Source: Sulfurimonadaceae bacterium (GTDB lineage: Bacteria; Campylobacterota; Campylobacteria; Campylobacterales; Sulfurimonadaceae). Taken from it: a DNA stretch of 8,187 nucleotides. Both the position numbers and the translations under genes were made by a program. A model generated the notes under the pieces. It was given only the letters and a program-made list of their open reading frames with translations. It ran no database searches and was not told the origin of the DNA. This document shows, piece by piece, positions 1-5,405 of this stretch (the first letter of the stretch is position 1; each line of letters opens with the position of its first letter). The stretch is from the NCBI GenBank assembly GCA_030610325.1, contig JAUWRZ010000076.1, positions 1 to 8,187 of the forward strand, in the 5' to 3' direction.

Positions 1-150
1 GCTATTTTGTCATATACCATGTTATATTTTGCTATGCTCATCTAAATAGACCCCTTATCACCTGCCAATAGTAGATAATGACCCAACTCAATACCCATGT
101 CATGGATGAACAGAGACAAGCGCACGAGAGGGGTATCATTATCTGGATTT

Positions 151-195
151 TTTAGATGAAGACTTCTTAGTATATAATACTATCTACGGCAGATA
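151..195 (+). promoter_or_regulatory. candidate sigma-70 type promoter with downstream dyad
   Basis: A perfect -10 hexamer TATAAT lies at 173-178. A weak -35 match TTTAGA (4 of 6) is at 151-156 with a 16-base spacer. Transcription would start near 185, leaving a leader of about 60 bases before the kinase start. A small dyad, TATCT-ACGGC-AGATA (181-195), sits on the predicted start site and could be an operator. This is a consensus match by eye only. The rest of 1-246 holds no convincing gene; an imperfect inverted repeat (AGATAATGACCC at 73-84 against GGGTATCATTATCT at 131-144) is the only other structure seen. Confidence 0.4.
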
Positions 196-246
196 TACAA
201 AGTCGTGTGATACATAGACAGCCACCTTTCCAGAAAAGTCAGGAAC

Positions 247-1395
247 ATGTTTAAACACCTACAAAGACTACTTCATACTCAGGGTCATAAAGAGCTGATG
301 CTTATCGGCTTATATATCACATTTATCCTCATCTATGCGGTCTCTTCACTAGTCGAACTCTATTTACATATCTATCCTGCATTTTTAATAAAGATGGCCC
401 TGGCCATCATCAGCGCTTTTTTACTCTTTAGTTGCCTAAGGTCAAGACGTACAAGCTTTTACGCCATGTTATTGATCATAATCATCGAACTCGAGATAGC
501 TATCTCAGTCTTGAACGATCACTTTTACAGTTTCACTATGGCACACCCTTTTGTCCTGATATTTAGCTTTTTTTTCTTTTTTAGATTAAAGACCGCACTA
601 ATAGCGACTACTTTACATTATGCCTACTGGTTTTTTATCGTCTTATACTCACAGGGTCTTGCAGCTTTCACACTGACATCTACACTCAACATGATCATCT
701 CTTCAGCCCTGATCTTTATCTTCAGCCTCTTCTACTACTTCTCGACCGAGGTCTCCTATGCACGATTAGATCACTCCAATAGACAAAATGAGATCCTGAT
801 CAAAGAGATACACCATAGGATAAAGAACAATCTTAACATGATCGCTTCTATCTTAGGTCTGCAGATGATCAGTCTAAAGAAGAACGAGACCGATGATGCC
901 AGTGAGGTCTTACATAAAAGTAAACTCCGTATCGAGGCCATCGCACAGATCCATGAAGCCTTATATAAAAGTGATGACTTTGAAAAGATCGACTTTGCTG
1001 ATTATGTCCAGCATCTGATAGACTCTATCTATAAAAGTTATGGAAGTCGATTAGAGCTTGATATCGAGACTGACAATATCACCCTACCTCTGGAGACGAT
1101 GCTCAACCTTGGTATCATCATCAATGAGCTCATCACCAACACCATCAAACACTCTAAAAAAGATGACAATGATGAAAAAGACCGGATCTACATCCATCTA
1201 CATAAAGAGGCCAACACCTATATCTTTACCTATCACGAACAGAACAATCATACCGTCGATCTGCAAAGGTTGGTAAGCAGTAAGACCTTAGGGATGAAAC
1301 TGATCCGCCTGACTGTCAAACAGATGGATGCCGAGTTAGAGATCTTCCAAAAAGAGGGGCTGATCTTTTTGATCGTGTTTAACTCTGAGCAATAA
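247..1395 (+). CDS. membrane sensor histidine kinase, HisKA_2 family, apparently orphan
   Basis: Predicted inner-membrane sensor kinase of 382 residues. About six hydrophobic helices fill residues 18-165 (roughly 18-40, 44-63, 71-89, 100-114, 117-138, 147-166), with only short loops, so the signal is probably sensed in or near the membrane. The dimerisation/phosphoacceptor segment follows at 182-245, with the HisKA_2 signature KEIHHRIKNNL (186-196); the phosphorylated residue is H189 or H190. The ATP-binding domain has a clear N box, NLGIIINELITNTIKHS (287-303), and a G-box-like TLGMKLIRLTVKQM (347-360). The expected DxGxG box is not recognisable: around 328-335 the sequence reads TYHEQNNH, so nucleotide binding may be atypical. 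No response regulator lies in the window; the partner could be upstream or elsewhere. The ATG at 247 has only a close AGGA (241-244); an ATG at 298 is an alternative start. Confidence 0.88.
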   Translation: MFKHLQRLLHTQGHKELMLIGLYITFILIYAVSSLVELYLHIYPAFLIKMALAIISAFLLFSCLRSRRTSFYAMLLIIIIELEIAISVLNDHFYSFTMAHPFVLIFSFFFFFRLKTALIATTLHYAYWFFIVLYSQGLAAFTLTSTLNMIISSALIFIFSLFYYFSTEVSYARLDHSNRQNEILIKEIHHRIKNNLNMIASILGLQMISLKKNETDDASEVLHKSKLRIEAIAQIHEALYKSDDFEKIDFADYVQHLIDSIYKSYGSRLELDIETDNITLPLETMLNLGIIINELITNTIKHSKKDDNDEKDRIYIHLHKEANTYIFTYHEQNNHTVDLQRLVSSKTLGMKLIRLTVKQMDAELEIFQKEGLIFLIVFNSEQ

Positions 1396-1761
1396 TACCC
1401 TTACCATTAGAAGATAAGGCCTGTCTTCCTTATTCACACTCCCCCTATATCGACCATATGACACATCCAGTACTTCACCTCCAAGTGATCATCTATTAGA
1501 AGATGCAACACATATGAAATTTCTCTGCTGTATGATTACTCTATGGTATTCGAATATCCGACGATCGCAAACAAGCAGTATTACCTATCATAGATAGAGG
1601 TCTGCAATAACTGGAACTGTGTTGTCAAGACTCAAGAAGGTGGTAGAGACCACTAAGTCAAGTACTATCCATATTCCAGGAAATATAGAGCAATAAGTAA
1701 AGAGTGACCTGTCTCGAATACAAACACTTTCAGATCAGTCTGACGAGTACAGAGAAGGTCG
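1396..1761. other. gene-poor intergenic region with small dyads
   Basis: No convincing gene was found on either strand. The short plus-strand reading frames here (13 and 27 codons) lack a Shine-Dalgarno sequence. Just after the kinase stop, ATAAGG (1414-1419) and CCTTAT (1428-1433) can form a 6-bp hairpin, but no T-run follows, so it is at best a weak terminator. Further on, GTGGT-AGAG-ACCAC (1640-1653) is a compact 5-bp hairpin with a four-base loop, just downstream of a TTGTCA hexamer (1622-1627) that resembles a -35 box. No good -10 box accompanies it. The promoter of the metalloprotease probably lies in this stretch but cannot be placed with confidence. Confidence 0.4.
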
Positions 1762-1784
1762 TACTTTCATTGCTCATGAAAGTA
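1762..1784 (+). promoter_or_regulatory. 9-bp perfect hairpin abutting the metalloprotease ribosome binding site
   Basis: TACTTTCAT (1762-1770) and ATGAAAGTA (1776-1784) are exact reverse complements around the 5-base loop TGCTC. The hairpin ends one base before the Shine-Dalgarno segment of the metalloprotease gene. The right-arm octamer TGAAAGTA (1777-1784) recurs at 1832-1839 inside the coding sequence, so the left arm could pair with either copy. The second pairing would enclose the ribosome binding site and the start codon. This suggests translational control but is inferred from sequence only. Confidence 0.45.
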
Positions 1785-1785
1785 A

Positions 1786-1794
1786 AAGGGAGAG
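1786..1794 (+). promoter_or_regulatory. ribosome binding site deciding the metalloprotease start
   Basis: AAGGGAGAG, with core GGGAG at 1788-1792, sits 7 bases before the ATG at 1800. The in-frame GTG at 1704 that would lengthen the protein by 32 residues has no comparable site, so the ATG at 1800 is preferred. Confidence 0.7.
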
Positions 1795-1799
1795 ATATC

Positions 1800-2876
1800 A
1801 TGAATGAAGAGATCTATTCAAGTGAGGTACTTGAAAGTAAAGACGTAAAGACTGGTTTTATCGAAGGTCTGACCTTTGACTCCAAACCGATCGAGTATCT
1901 GGATGTTGATGGCCTGGCTGTCTTTGAAGGGGATATCATACTGGGTACTGTCGAAGAGATGGAGCAGCTATCAAGCAGTGTAGAAGCTGATGCTGACTCC
2001 TCAGACATCCAGTTTGGCGTCGGTATCACAGCGCAGCGTTATCGTTGGTCAGGAGGTCTTGTCCCTTACACTATCAACTCCTCACTACCCAACCAACGCC
2101 GTGTGACTGATGCTATCGCTCATTGGCAGCAAAAGACACGTATTAGATTTGTACGACGTACGACCAGTAATGCAAGCCGATATCCAAACTATGTGAACTT
2201 CATACCTTCAAGCGGATGTTGGTCACATGTCGGCATGAGAGGGGGTAAACAGGACATCGGTCTGGCAGGTGGCTGCGGGACGGGTAGCACTATCCATGAG
2301 ATCGGCCATGCAATCGGACTTTGGCATGAGCAGAGCCGTGAAGACCGGGATAGCTTTATCAGAGTAAACTGGAGCAATATCACGACTTCAGCCAGACATA
2401 ACTTCAATCAACACATCACTGACGGTGATGATCATGGAAGATATGACTACAGTTCCCTGATGCATTACGGTACACATGCTTTTAGCCGAAATGGTCAGCC
2501 GACTATCACCGTACTGCAAAGCAGAGGCACTATCGGACAGAGAAATGGACTTAGCAATGGCGATGTCGCTGCTATACGAGCGATGTACCCAAGTCTGGAA
2601 CCATCCAGGACCTGGCTCGGAACACAGTTCAAAGGAACGATCAGAAGAGGTAGGACAGAGTGTTGGTTCACTCATAGCTGGCCTGCTCACTGGCATGTGG
2701 ATTGGACCGTTATGCCACTCGACCCACCACGCGATGGTCGAGCACAGATAGAGTGGACTATACAGGTAACCAGACAGACCGATAAACTGGCTAAATATTT
2801 CATCTGCGTCAAAAACCTTGTCAACTATGACGTTAAGATCGAAGCCCGCTATCATGTCCTGGGCTGGATCCGTTAA
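1800..2876 (+). CDS. astacin-like (M12A) zinc metalloprotease, zymogen form, no signal peptide
   Basis: Endopeptidase of the astacin family, 358 residues from the ATG at 1800. The extended zinc motif HEIGHAIGLWHEQSREDRD gives ligands H166, H170 and H176 and catalytic E167. The Met-turn SLMHY follows at 219-223, with Y223 as the possible fifth ligand. C140 and C159 flank a CWSHVG...GGC segment and correspond to a conserved astacin disulfide. Residues 1-77 look like a propeptide containing FEGD (42-45), which matches the FxGD aspartate switch known to keep astacin zymogens latent. The mature enzyme would begin near AQRYRWSGG (78-86). The last 90 or so residues (TWLGTQF onward), rich in aromatic residues, form a separate, probably beta-rich, accessory domain ending RYHVLGWIR. 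No signal peptide or membrane helix is present. The stop is 12 bases before the GPPP-repeat gene, so the two are probably cotranscribed. Function is well supported; substrate is unknown. Confidence 0.92.
   Translation: MNEEIYSSEVLESKDVKTGFIEGLTFDSKPIEYLDVDGLAVFEGDIILGTVEEMEQLSSSVEADADSSDIQFGVGITAQRYRWSGGLVPYTINSSLPNQRRVTDAIAHWQQKTRIRFVRRTTSNASRYPNYVNFIPSSGCWSHVGMRGGKQDIGLAGGCGTGSTIHEIGHAIGLWHEQSREDRDSFIRVNWSNITTSARHNFNQHITDGDDHGRYDYSSLMHYGTHAFSRNGQPTITVLQSRGTIGQRNGLSNGDVAAIRAMYPSLEPSRTWLGTQFKGTIRRGRTECWFTHSWPAHWHVDWTVMPLDPPRDGRAQIEWTIQVTRQTDKLAKYFICVKNLVNYDVKIEARYHVLGWIR
1817..1835 (+). repeat. inverted repeat within the start of the metalloprotease gene
   Basis: TTCAAGT (1817-1823) and ACTTGAA (1829-1835) are exact reverse complements around the loop GAGGT. 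This second hairpin lies just downstream of the start codon and overlaps the repeated TGAAAGTA octamer (1832-1839). It would compete with the long-range pairing described for the hairpin at 1762-1784. Confidence 0.4.
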
Positions 2877-2888
2877 AGGGAGGCAATC

Positions 2889-3272
2889 ATGATACAGACA
2901 GAACAACACACTATCGAAGATAGTATAGATGCTGGTCCTCCTCCCAGCTCGATGACAGAGGAGCCAGAGATCGATGAGATGGAGACATCAGAAGATATCC
3001 AGATAGATATGGATGAAAATATCGATAGCGGTCCGCCTCCCGCCTCTATCCACGAAGAGATAGAGGTCGATGAACCTGAAGCAGTAGAGAGCCCTCAACA
3101 AGAGCAAAGTATCACTGATGCAGGCCCGCCTCCCACTTCATTAACAGATGAGCTGGAGAACGTAGAGGTCGAGGTATCAGAGGAGACTCCGGCAGACAGA
3201 AACAAGAGTATTGATGGTGGTCCACCTCCAGCTTGGCTAATAGATGAGTTAGAGACTGGTGATCATACATAA
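2889..3272 (+). CDS. acidic protein with four GPPP repeats (~32-residue period), unknown function
   Basis: Not assignable to a family I recognise. The 127-residue protein consists almost entirely of four repeats whose core reads [ST]-I-[DT]-x-GPPP-x-[SW]-[LIM]-x-[DE]-E. The last repeat differs, reading GGPPPAWLIDELE with Trp where the others have Ser. The GPPP glycines fall at residues 16, 48, 79 and 111, spacings of 32, 31 and 32. Between them lie acidic, low-complexity linkers. I count 38 Asp/Glu against two Lys/Arg, so the protein is strongly anionic and probably disordered. It has no cysteine, signal peptide or membrane segment. The codons of the four GPPP motifs differ synonymously, arguing that the amino-acid motif is under selection. 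A strong GGGAGG (2878-2883) precedes the ATG, and the metalloprotease gene ends 12 bases upstream. It could be a protease substrate, a multi-unit peptide precursor, a binding scaffold or an inhibitor; the sequence does not decide. Confidence 0.85.
   Translation: MIQTEQHTIEDSIDAGPPPSSMTEEPEIDEMETSEDIQIDMDENIDSGPPPASIHEEIEVDEPEAVESPQQEQSITDAGPPPTSLTDELENVEVEVSEETPADRNKSIDGGPPPAWLIDELETGDHT
2925..3257 (+). repeat. four-unit protein-level tandem repeat
   Basis: The four units are anchored by GPPP codons beginning at 2934, 3030, 3123 and 3219, i.e. periods of 96, 93 and 96 bases. The DNA copies are diverged (GGTCCTCCTCCC, GGTCCGCCTCCC, GGCCCGCCTCCC, GGTCCACCTCCA) while the peptide core is kept, so this is an old repeat and not a recent slippage product. 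Confidence 0.85.
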
Positions 3273-3287
3273 GACTATGTCGATCAC

Positions 3288-3311
3288 AGAGCTGTTTGAG
3301 AGAATAGCTCT
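3288..3311 (+). promoter_or_regulatory. hairpin between the GPPP-repeat gene and the YbaY-like gene
   Basis: AGAGCTGTT (3288-3296) pairs with AATAGCTCT (3303-3311) through 9 bp including one G-T wobble, with loop TGAGAG. TTATTATCT follows, too weak a T-run for a confident terminator. The next ribosome binding site begins 9 bases further on, so the structure could attenuate transcription or limit translation of the downstream gene. Confidence 0.4.
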
Positions 3312-3319
3312 TATTATCT

Positions 3320-3329
3320 GGAGGGAAGG
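3320..3329 (+). promoter_or_regulatory. ribosome binding site for a GTG start
   Basis: GGAGGGAAGG lies just upstream of the GTG at 3332; the core GGAGG (3320-3324) leaves a 7-base spacer. This supports GTG as the genuine start of the YbaY-like gene, since the first conserved residues of the domain follow at once. Confidence 0.65.
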
Positions 3330-3331
3330 TA

Positions 3332-3682
3332 GTGTTTACTATTTCAGGGAACATATTATTTGATAGGCTCACCATGAGCTTATCAGGTGCAGCCATATAC
3401 ATACGGATACTTGATGTAAGTATGGCAGATGCACCATCCATAGTGATCATAGAGAAGACACTTTCAAATATCACTATCCGTAAAACAGCCCCCCATCCTC
3501 TGGCATTCTCTATACACTGCCCTGAGCTTGATCCACATCATAGGTATATAATAGATATCCATGTAGATAGGGATAGTGATGGAGAGATCTCCATTGGTGA
3601 CCTCATCACTATGGAAAGCTACCCTATCACTATGTCCAGTGTGAATCTCCAGATCGATGTGAAAGTACTGCCCGTCCTATAA
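3332..3682 (+). CDS. YbaY/YscW-like domain protein, no lipoprotein signal
   Basis: Small beta-rich protein of 116 residues resembling the YbaY / YscW (type III secretion lipoprotein chaperone) family. Typical family features are the opening SGNILF strand, the central AIYIRILDVSMADAP (21-35), the PLAFSIHCPELDPHHRY segment (56-72), and the closing DLITMESYPI (90-99). Family members usually carry an N-terminal lipoprotein signal; here the domain begins at residue 3 after a GTG start, so the protein is probably cytoplasmic. Residues 79-90 (DRDSDGEISIGD) match the spacing of an EF-hand-like loop (Asp at 1, 3 and 5, Gly at 6, Ile at 8, Asp at 12), suggesting calcium binding. It lies 59 bases after the GPPP-repeat gene and about 155 bases before the amylase. 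The biochemical role of this family is poorly defined, so no specific function is claimed. Confidence 0.75.
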   Translation: MFTISGNILFDRLTMSLSGAAIYIRILDVSMADAPSIVIIEKTLSNITIRKTAPHPLAFSIHCPELDPHHRYIIDIHVDRDSDGEISIGDLITMESYPITMSSVNLQIDVKVLPVL

Positions 3683-3683
3683 A

Positions 3684-3695
3684 AGATATATATCT
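3684..3695. repeat. 12-base perfect palindrome after the YbaY-like gene
   Basis: AGATATATATCT begins two bases after the stop codon. It is AT-only apart from its ends. A T-rich stretch (CTTTTTATAC) follows about 10 bases later. It may be part of a weak terminator or a protein-binding site. Confidence 0.3.
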
Positions 3696-3727
3696 ATTCT
3701 TGCTCTTTTTATACTGGCTCATAATAA

Positions 3728-3760
3728 TGCAACAATTGCAAAATTATTTAGCAGTATACT
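3728..3760 (+). promoter_or_regulatory. candidate promoter and AT-rich dyad upstream of the amylase gene
   Basis: TGCAA-CAA-TTGCA (3728-3740) is a small dyad in an AT-rich stretch. TATACT (3755-3760) matches the -10 consensus at 5 of 6 positions. No good -35 hexamer is at standard distance: TTGCAA at 3736-3741 is only 13 bases away. The 155-base gap before the amylase is consistent with its own promoter, possibly with an activator or repressor bound at the dyad. Confidence 0.3.
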
Positions 3761-3827
3761 TCATCACTATATGCATACATCGATAAAAGAACGATACATC
3801 ATGCATGCCATTACAATCAAAATTGAT

Positions 3828-3833
3828 GGAGGG
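3828..3833 (+). promoter_or_regulatory. ribosome binding site deciding the amylase start
   Basis: GGAGGG sits a few bases upstream of the ATG at 3838. The in-frame ATG at 3805 would add 11 residues that do not belong to the GH13 fold and has no such site, so 3838 is preferred. Confidence 0.65.
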
Positions 3834-3837
3834 TAAG

Positions 3838-5277
3838 ATGCAAGAGTTACGCGGGACCATGATCCAATCTTTCCACTGGTACACGTCAGATGAGGGAGAC
3901 TTCTGGACACAATGGGCTGAACGAGCTCCAGAATTAAAAGAGAACGGCTTTACAGCTATCTGGTTGCCTCCAGCTTACAAAGGTATGGGAGGGACCTATG
4001 ATGTGGGTTATGGAGTCTATGACCTTTTTGATTGTGGCGAGTTTTATCAGAAGAACACTATACGCACCAAATACGGGACCAAAGAAGAGTATCACCACTG
4101 CATCCAAAAAGCGCATGACTCTGGACTACACATCTATGCCGATGTAGTACTAAACCATAAGATGGGCGCAGACCATAAACAAGATGTCCACGCTGTGACA
4201 GTCGACCCCTATGATAGGAACAAGACTCTCGGTGAGCACGTTGATAAAGAGTTATGGACCTATTTCTCCTTCCCTGGACGAGCTGATAGATATTCTAGTA
4301 TGAAGTGGCAGTGGTGGCACTTTGATGCTACAAAAGAGTATGGAAAGATCTACAAGCTAAAAGATAAACATTTTGAGACGCATGTAGACAGTGAGAATGA
4401 GAATTATGACTTCCTTATGGGGTGTGACCTTGATTTCGATCATGAGCAGGTACGTGGTGAAGTGCACTATTGGGGTAAGTGGTATATCGATACCTTTGAC
4501 ATAGATGGTTTCCGCATTGATGCCATCAAACACATAAGATCGTTCTTCTTCAAAGATTGGCTCGATGATATGAGACATCATGCACAAAAGGATCTTTTTG
4601 CAGTGGGAGAGTACTGGTCTTACGATATTGGCCGACTACGAAAATATATTGACGAGACAGAAGGCAGGATGCATCTCTTTGATGCCCCCTTGCACTACAA
4701 TCTTCACCAGGCATCCAAAGCCAGCTCACATTACGATATGGGCACTATCTTAAATAATACATTGGTCAAAGAGAACCCACTATTAGCCGTCACTATTGTC
4801 GAGAACCACGACACGCAACCGTTACAGAGCCTGGAGTCGTTAGTCGAGTCCTGGTTCAAACCCCTGGCATATGCCATCATCTTGCTACGTGATGAAGGTT
4901 ACCCTTGTGTCTTTGGCGCTGACTATTATGGCGCTCATTACAAAGACAAGGGTCATGAGATCTGGATGGACAGTCATAAATGGATAATAGACCTTTTTAT
5001 GGATGTGAGACAAAGAAATACTTTTGGAAAGCGACGTGACTATTTCGACCACCGCCATATCATCGGTTGGACTTTTCAAGGAGATGCAGAACACAAAAGC
5101 ATGGCTGTCGTGATGACCAATCATAACGATGATCTCAAGTGGATGAAAACAGGGAGAGCTCACTGTACCTATCGAGACTTTACCAAGCACATCGCTGAGA
5201 CTGTCAAGACCGATGAGTGGGGATGGGCACCGTTCAGGACTAAAGGAGGTAAGGTCTCTGTTTGGGTTGCGATCTGA
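3838..5277 (+). CDS. amyA: GH13 alpha-amylase, cytoplasmic AmyA-like
   Basis: Endo-acting alpha-1,4-glucan hydrolase of 479 residues, close in layout to the single-polypeptide GH13 subfamily 5 enzymes (E. coli cytoplasmic AmyA, Bacillus liquefying amylases). It begins MQELRGTMIQSFHWY. The four conserved GH13 regions are present: DVVLNH (102-107), GFRIDAIKH with nucleophile D228, GEYW with acid/base E258, and ENHDTQ with D325. The inserted B domain (about 108-200) includes WQWWHFDA. The C-terminal region keeps RRDYFDHRHIIGW and ends KVSVWVAI as in the family. No signal peptide is present, so the substrate is probably intracellular glycogen or imported maltodextrin. One small deviation is CVFGADYYG (358-366), where relatives usually have an aromatic residue and Gly before the Asp. 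Neighbouring genes are not sugar-metabolism genes, which is unusual for an amylase. Symbol given by analogy. Confidence 0.93.
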   Translation: MQELRGTMIQSFHWYTSDEGDFWTQWAERAPELKENGFTAIWLPPAYKGMGGTYDVGYGVYDLFDCGEFYQKNTIRTKYGTKEEYHHCIQKAHDSGLHIYADVVLNHKMGADHKQDVHAVTVDPYDRNKTLGEHVDKELWTYFSFPGRADRYSSMKWQWWHFDATKEYGKIYKLKDKHFETHVDSENENYDFLMGCDLDFDHEQVRGEVHYWGKWYIDTFDIDGFRIDAIKHIRSFFFKDWLDDMRHHAQKDLFAVGEYWSYDIGRLRKYIDETEGRMHLFDAPLHYNLHQASKASSHYDMGTILNNTLVKENPLLAVTIVENHDTQPLQSLESLVESWFKPLAYAIILLRDEGYPCVFGADYYGAHYKDKGHEIWMDSHKWIIDLFMDVRQRNTFGKRRDYFDHRHIIGWTFQGDAEHKSMAVVMTNHNDDLKWMKTGRAHCTYRDFTKHIAETVKTDEWGWAPFRTKGGKVSVWVAI

Positions 5278-5390
5278 TCTGATGACTTATTCATCTATCG
5301 ATAAGCCTTAACATGGAGGAAGGCAGCTAAAGGACAAGATGCAACTATTTTAAAATTATTTTGATGTACGATCAGTTAGGTAAAAAGAAC

Positions 5391-5398
5391 AGAAGGAG
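5391..5398 (+). promoter_or_regulatory. ribosome binding site deciding the papain-fusion start
   Basis: AGAAGGAG lies 7 bases before the ATG at 5406. Upstream in-frame TTG (5361) and ATG (5364) would add about 15 charged residues but have no Shine-Dalgarno sequence, so 5406 is preferred. The 5278-5405 gap has no clear terminator; a 5-bp GCCTT/AAGGC dyad (5305-5324) is the only structure seen. Confidence 0.7.
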
Positions 5399-5405
5399 CG
5401 ATGAG

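Noticed and set aside
16..143. 33-codon minus-strand reading frame and other short frames upstream of the kinase
   Set aside because: No ribosome binding site and no recognisable protein features; the region is better read as promoter DNA.
1704..1799. N-terminal extension of the metalloprotease from a GTG start
   Set aside because: No Shine-Dalgarno sequence before the GTG, and a strong one before the ATG at 1800. The extension overlaps the 9-bp hairpin and shows no signal-peptide character.
2388..2909. 173-codon minus-strand reading frame opposite the metalloprotease
   Set aside because: It lies wholly opposite conserved zinc-protease coding sequence and its product shows no recognisable domain; a shadow frame.
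2925..3257. CRISPR-like or recent DNA tandem repeat
   Set aside because: The regular spacing is seen at protein level only; DNA of the units is diverged and there are no identical repeats with unique spacers.
3112..3474. 120-codon minus-strand reading frame across the GPPP and YbaY-like genes
   Set aside because: It overlaps two better-supported genes with good ribosome binding sites, and its product has no recognisable features.
5339..5353. Four-codon leader peptide (MQLF) with an AAAGGA upstream, before the papain fusion
   Set aside because: A plausible Shine-Dalgarno spacing occurs by chance often at this length, and there is no terminator/antiterminator pair or codon bias to support attenuation.
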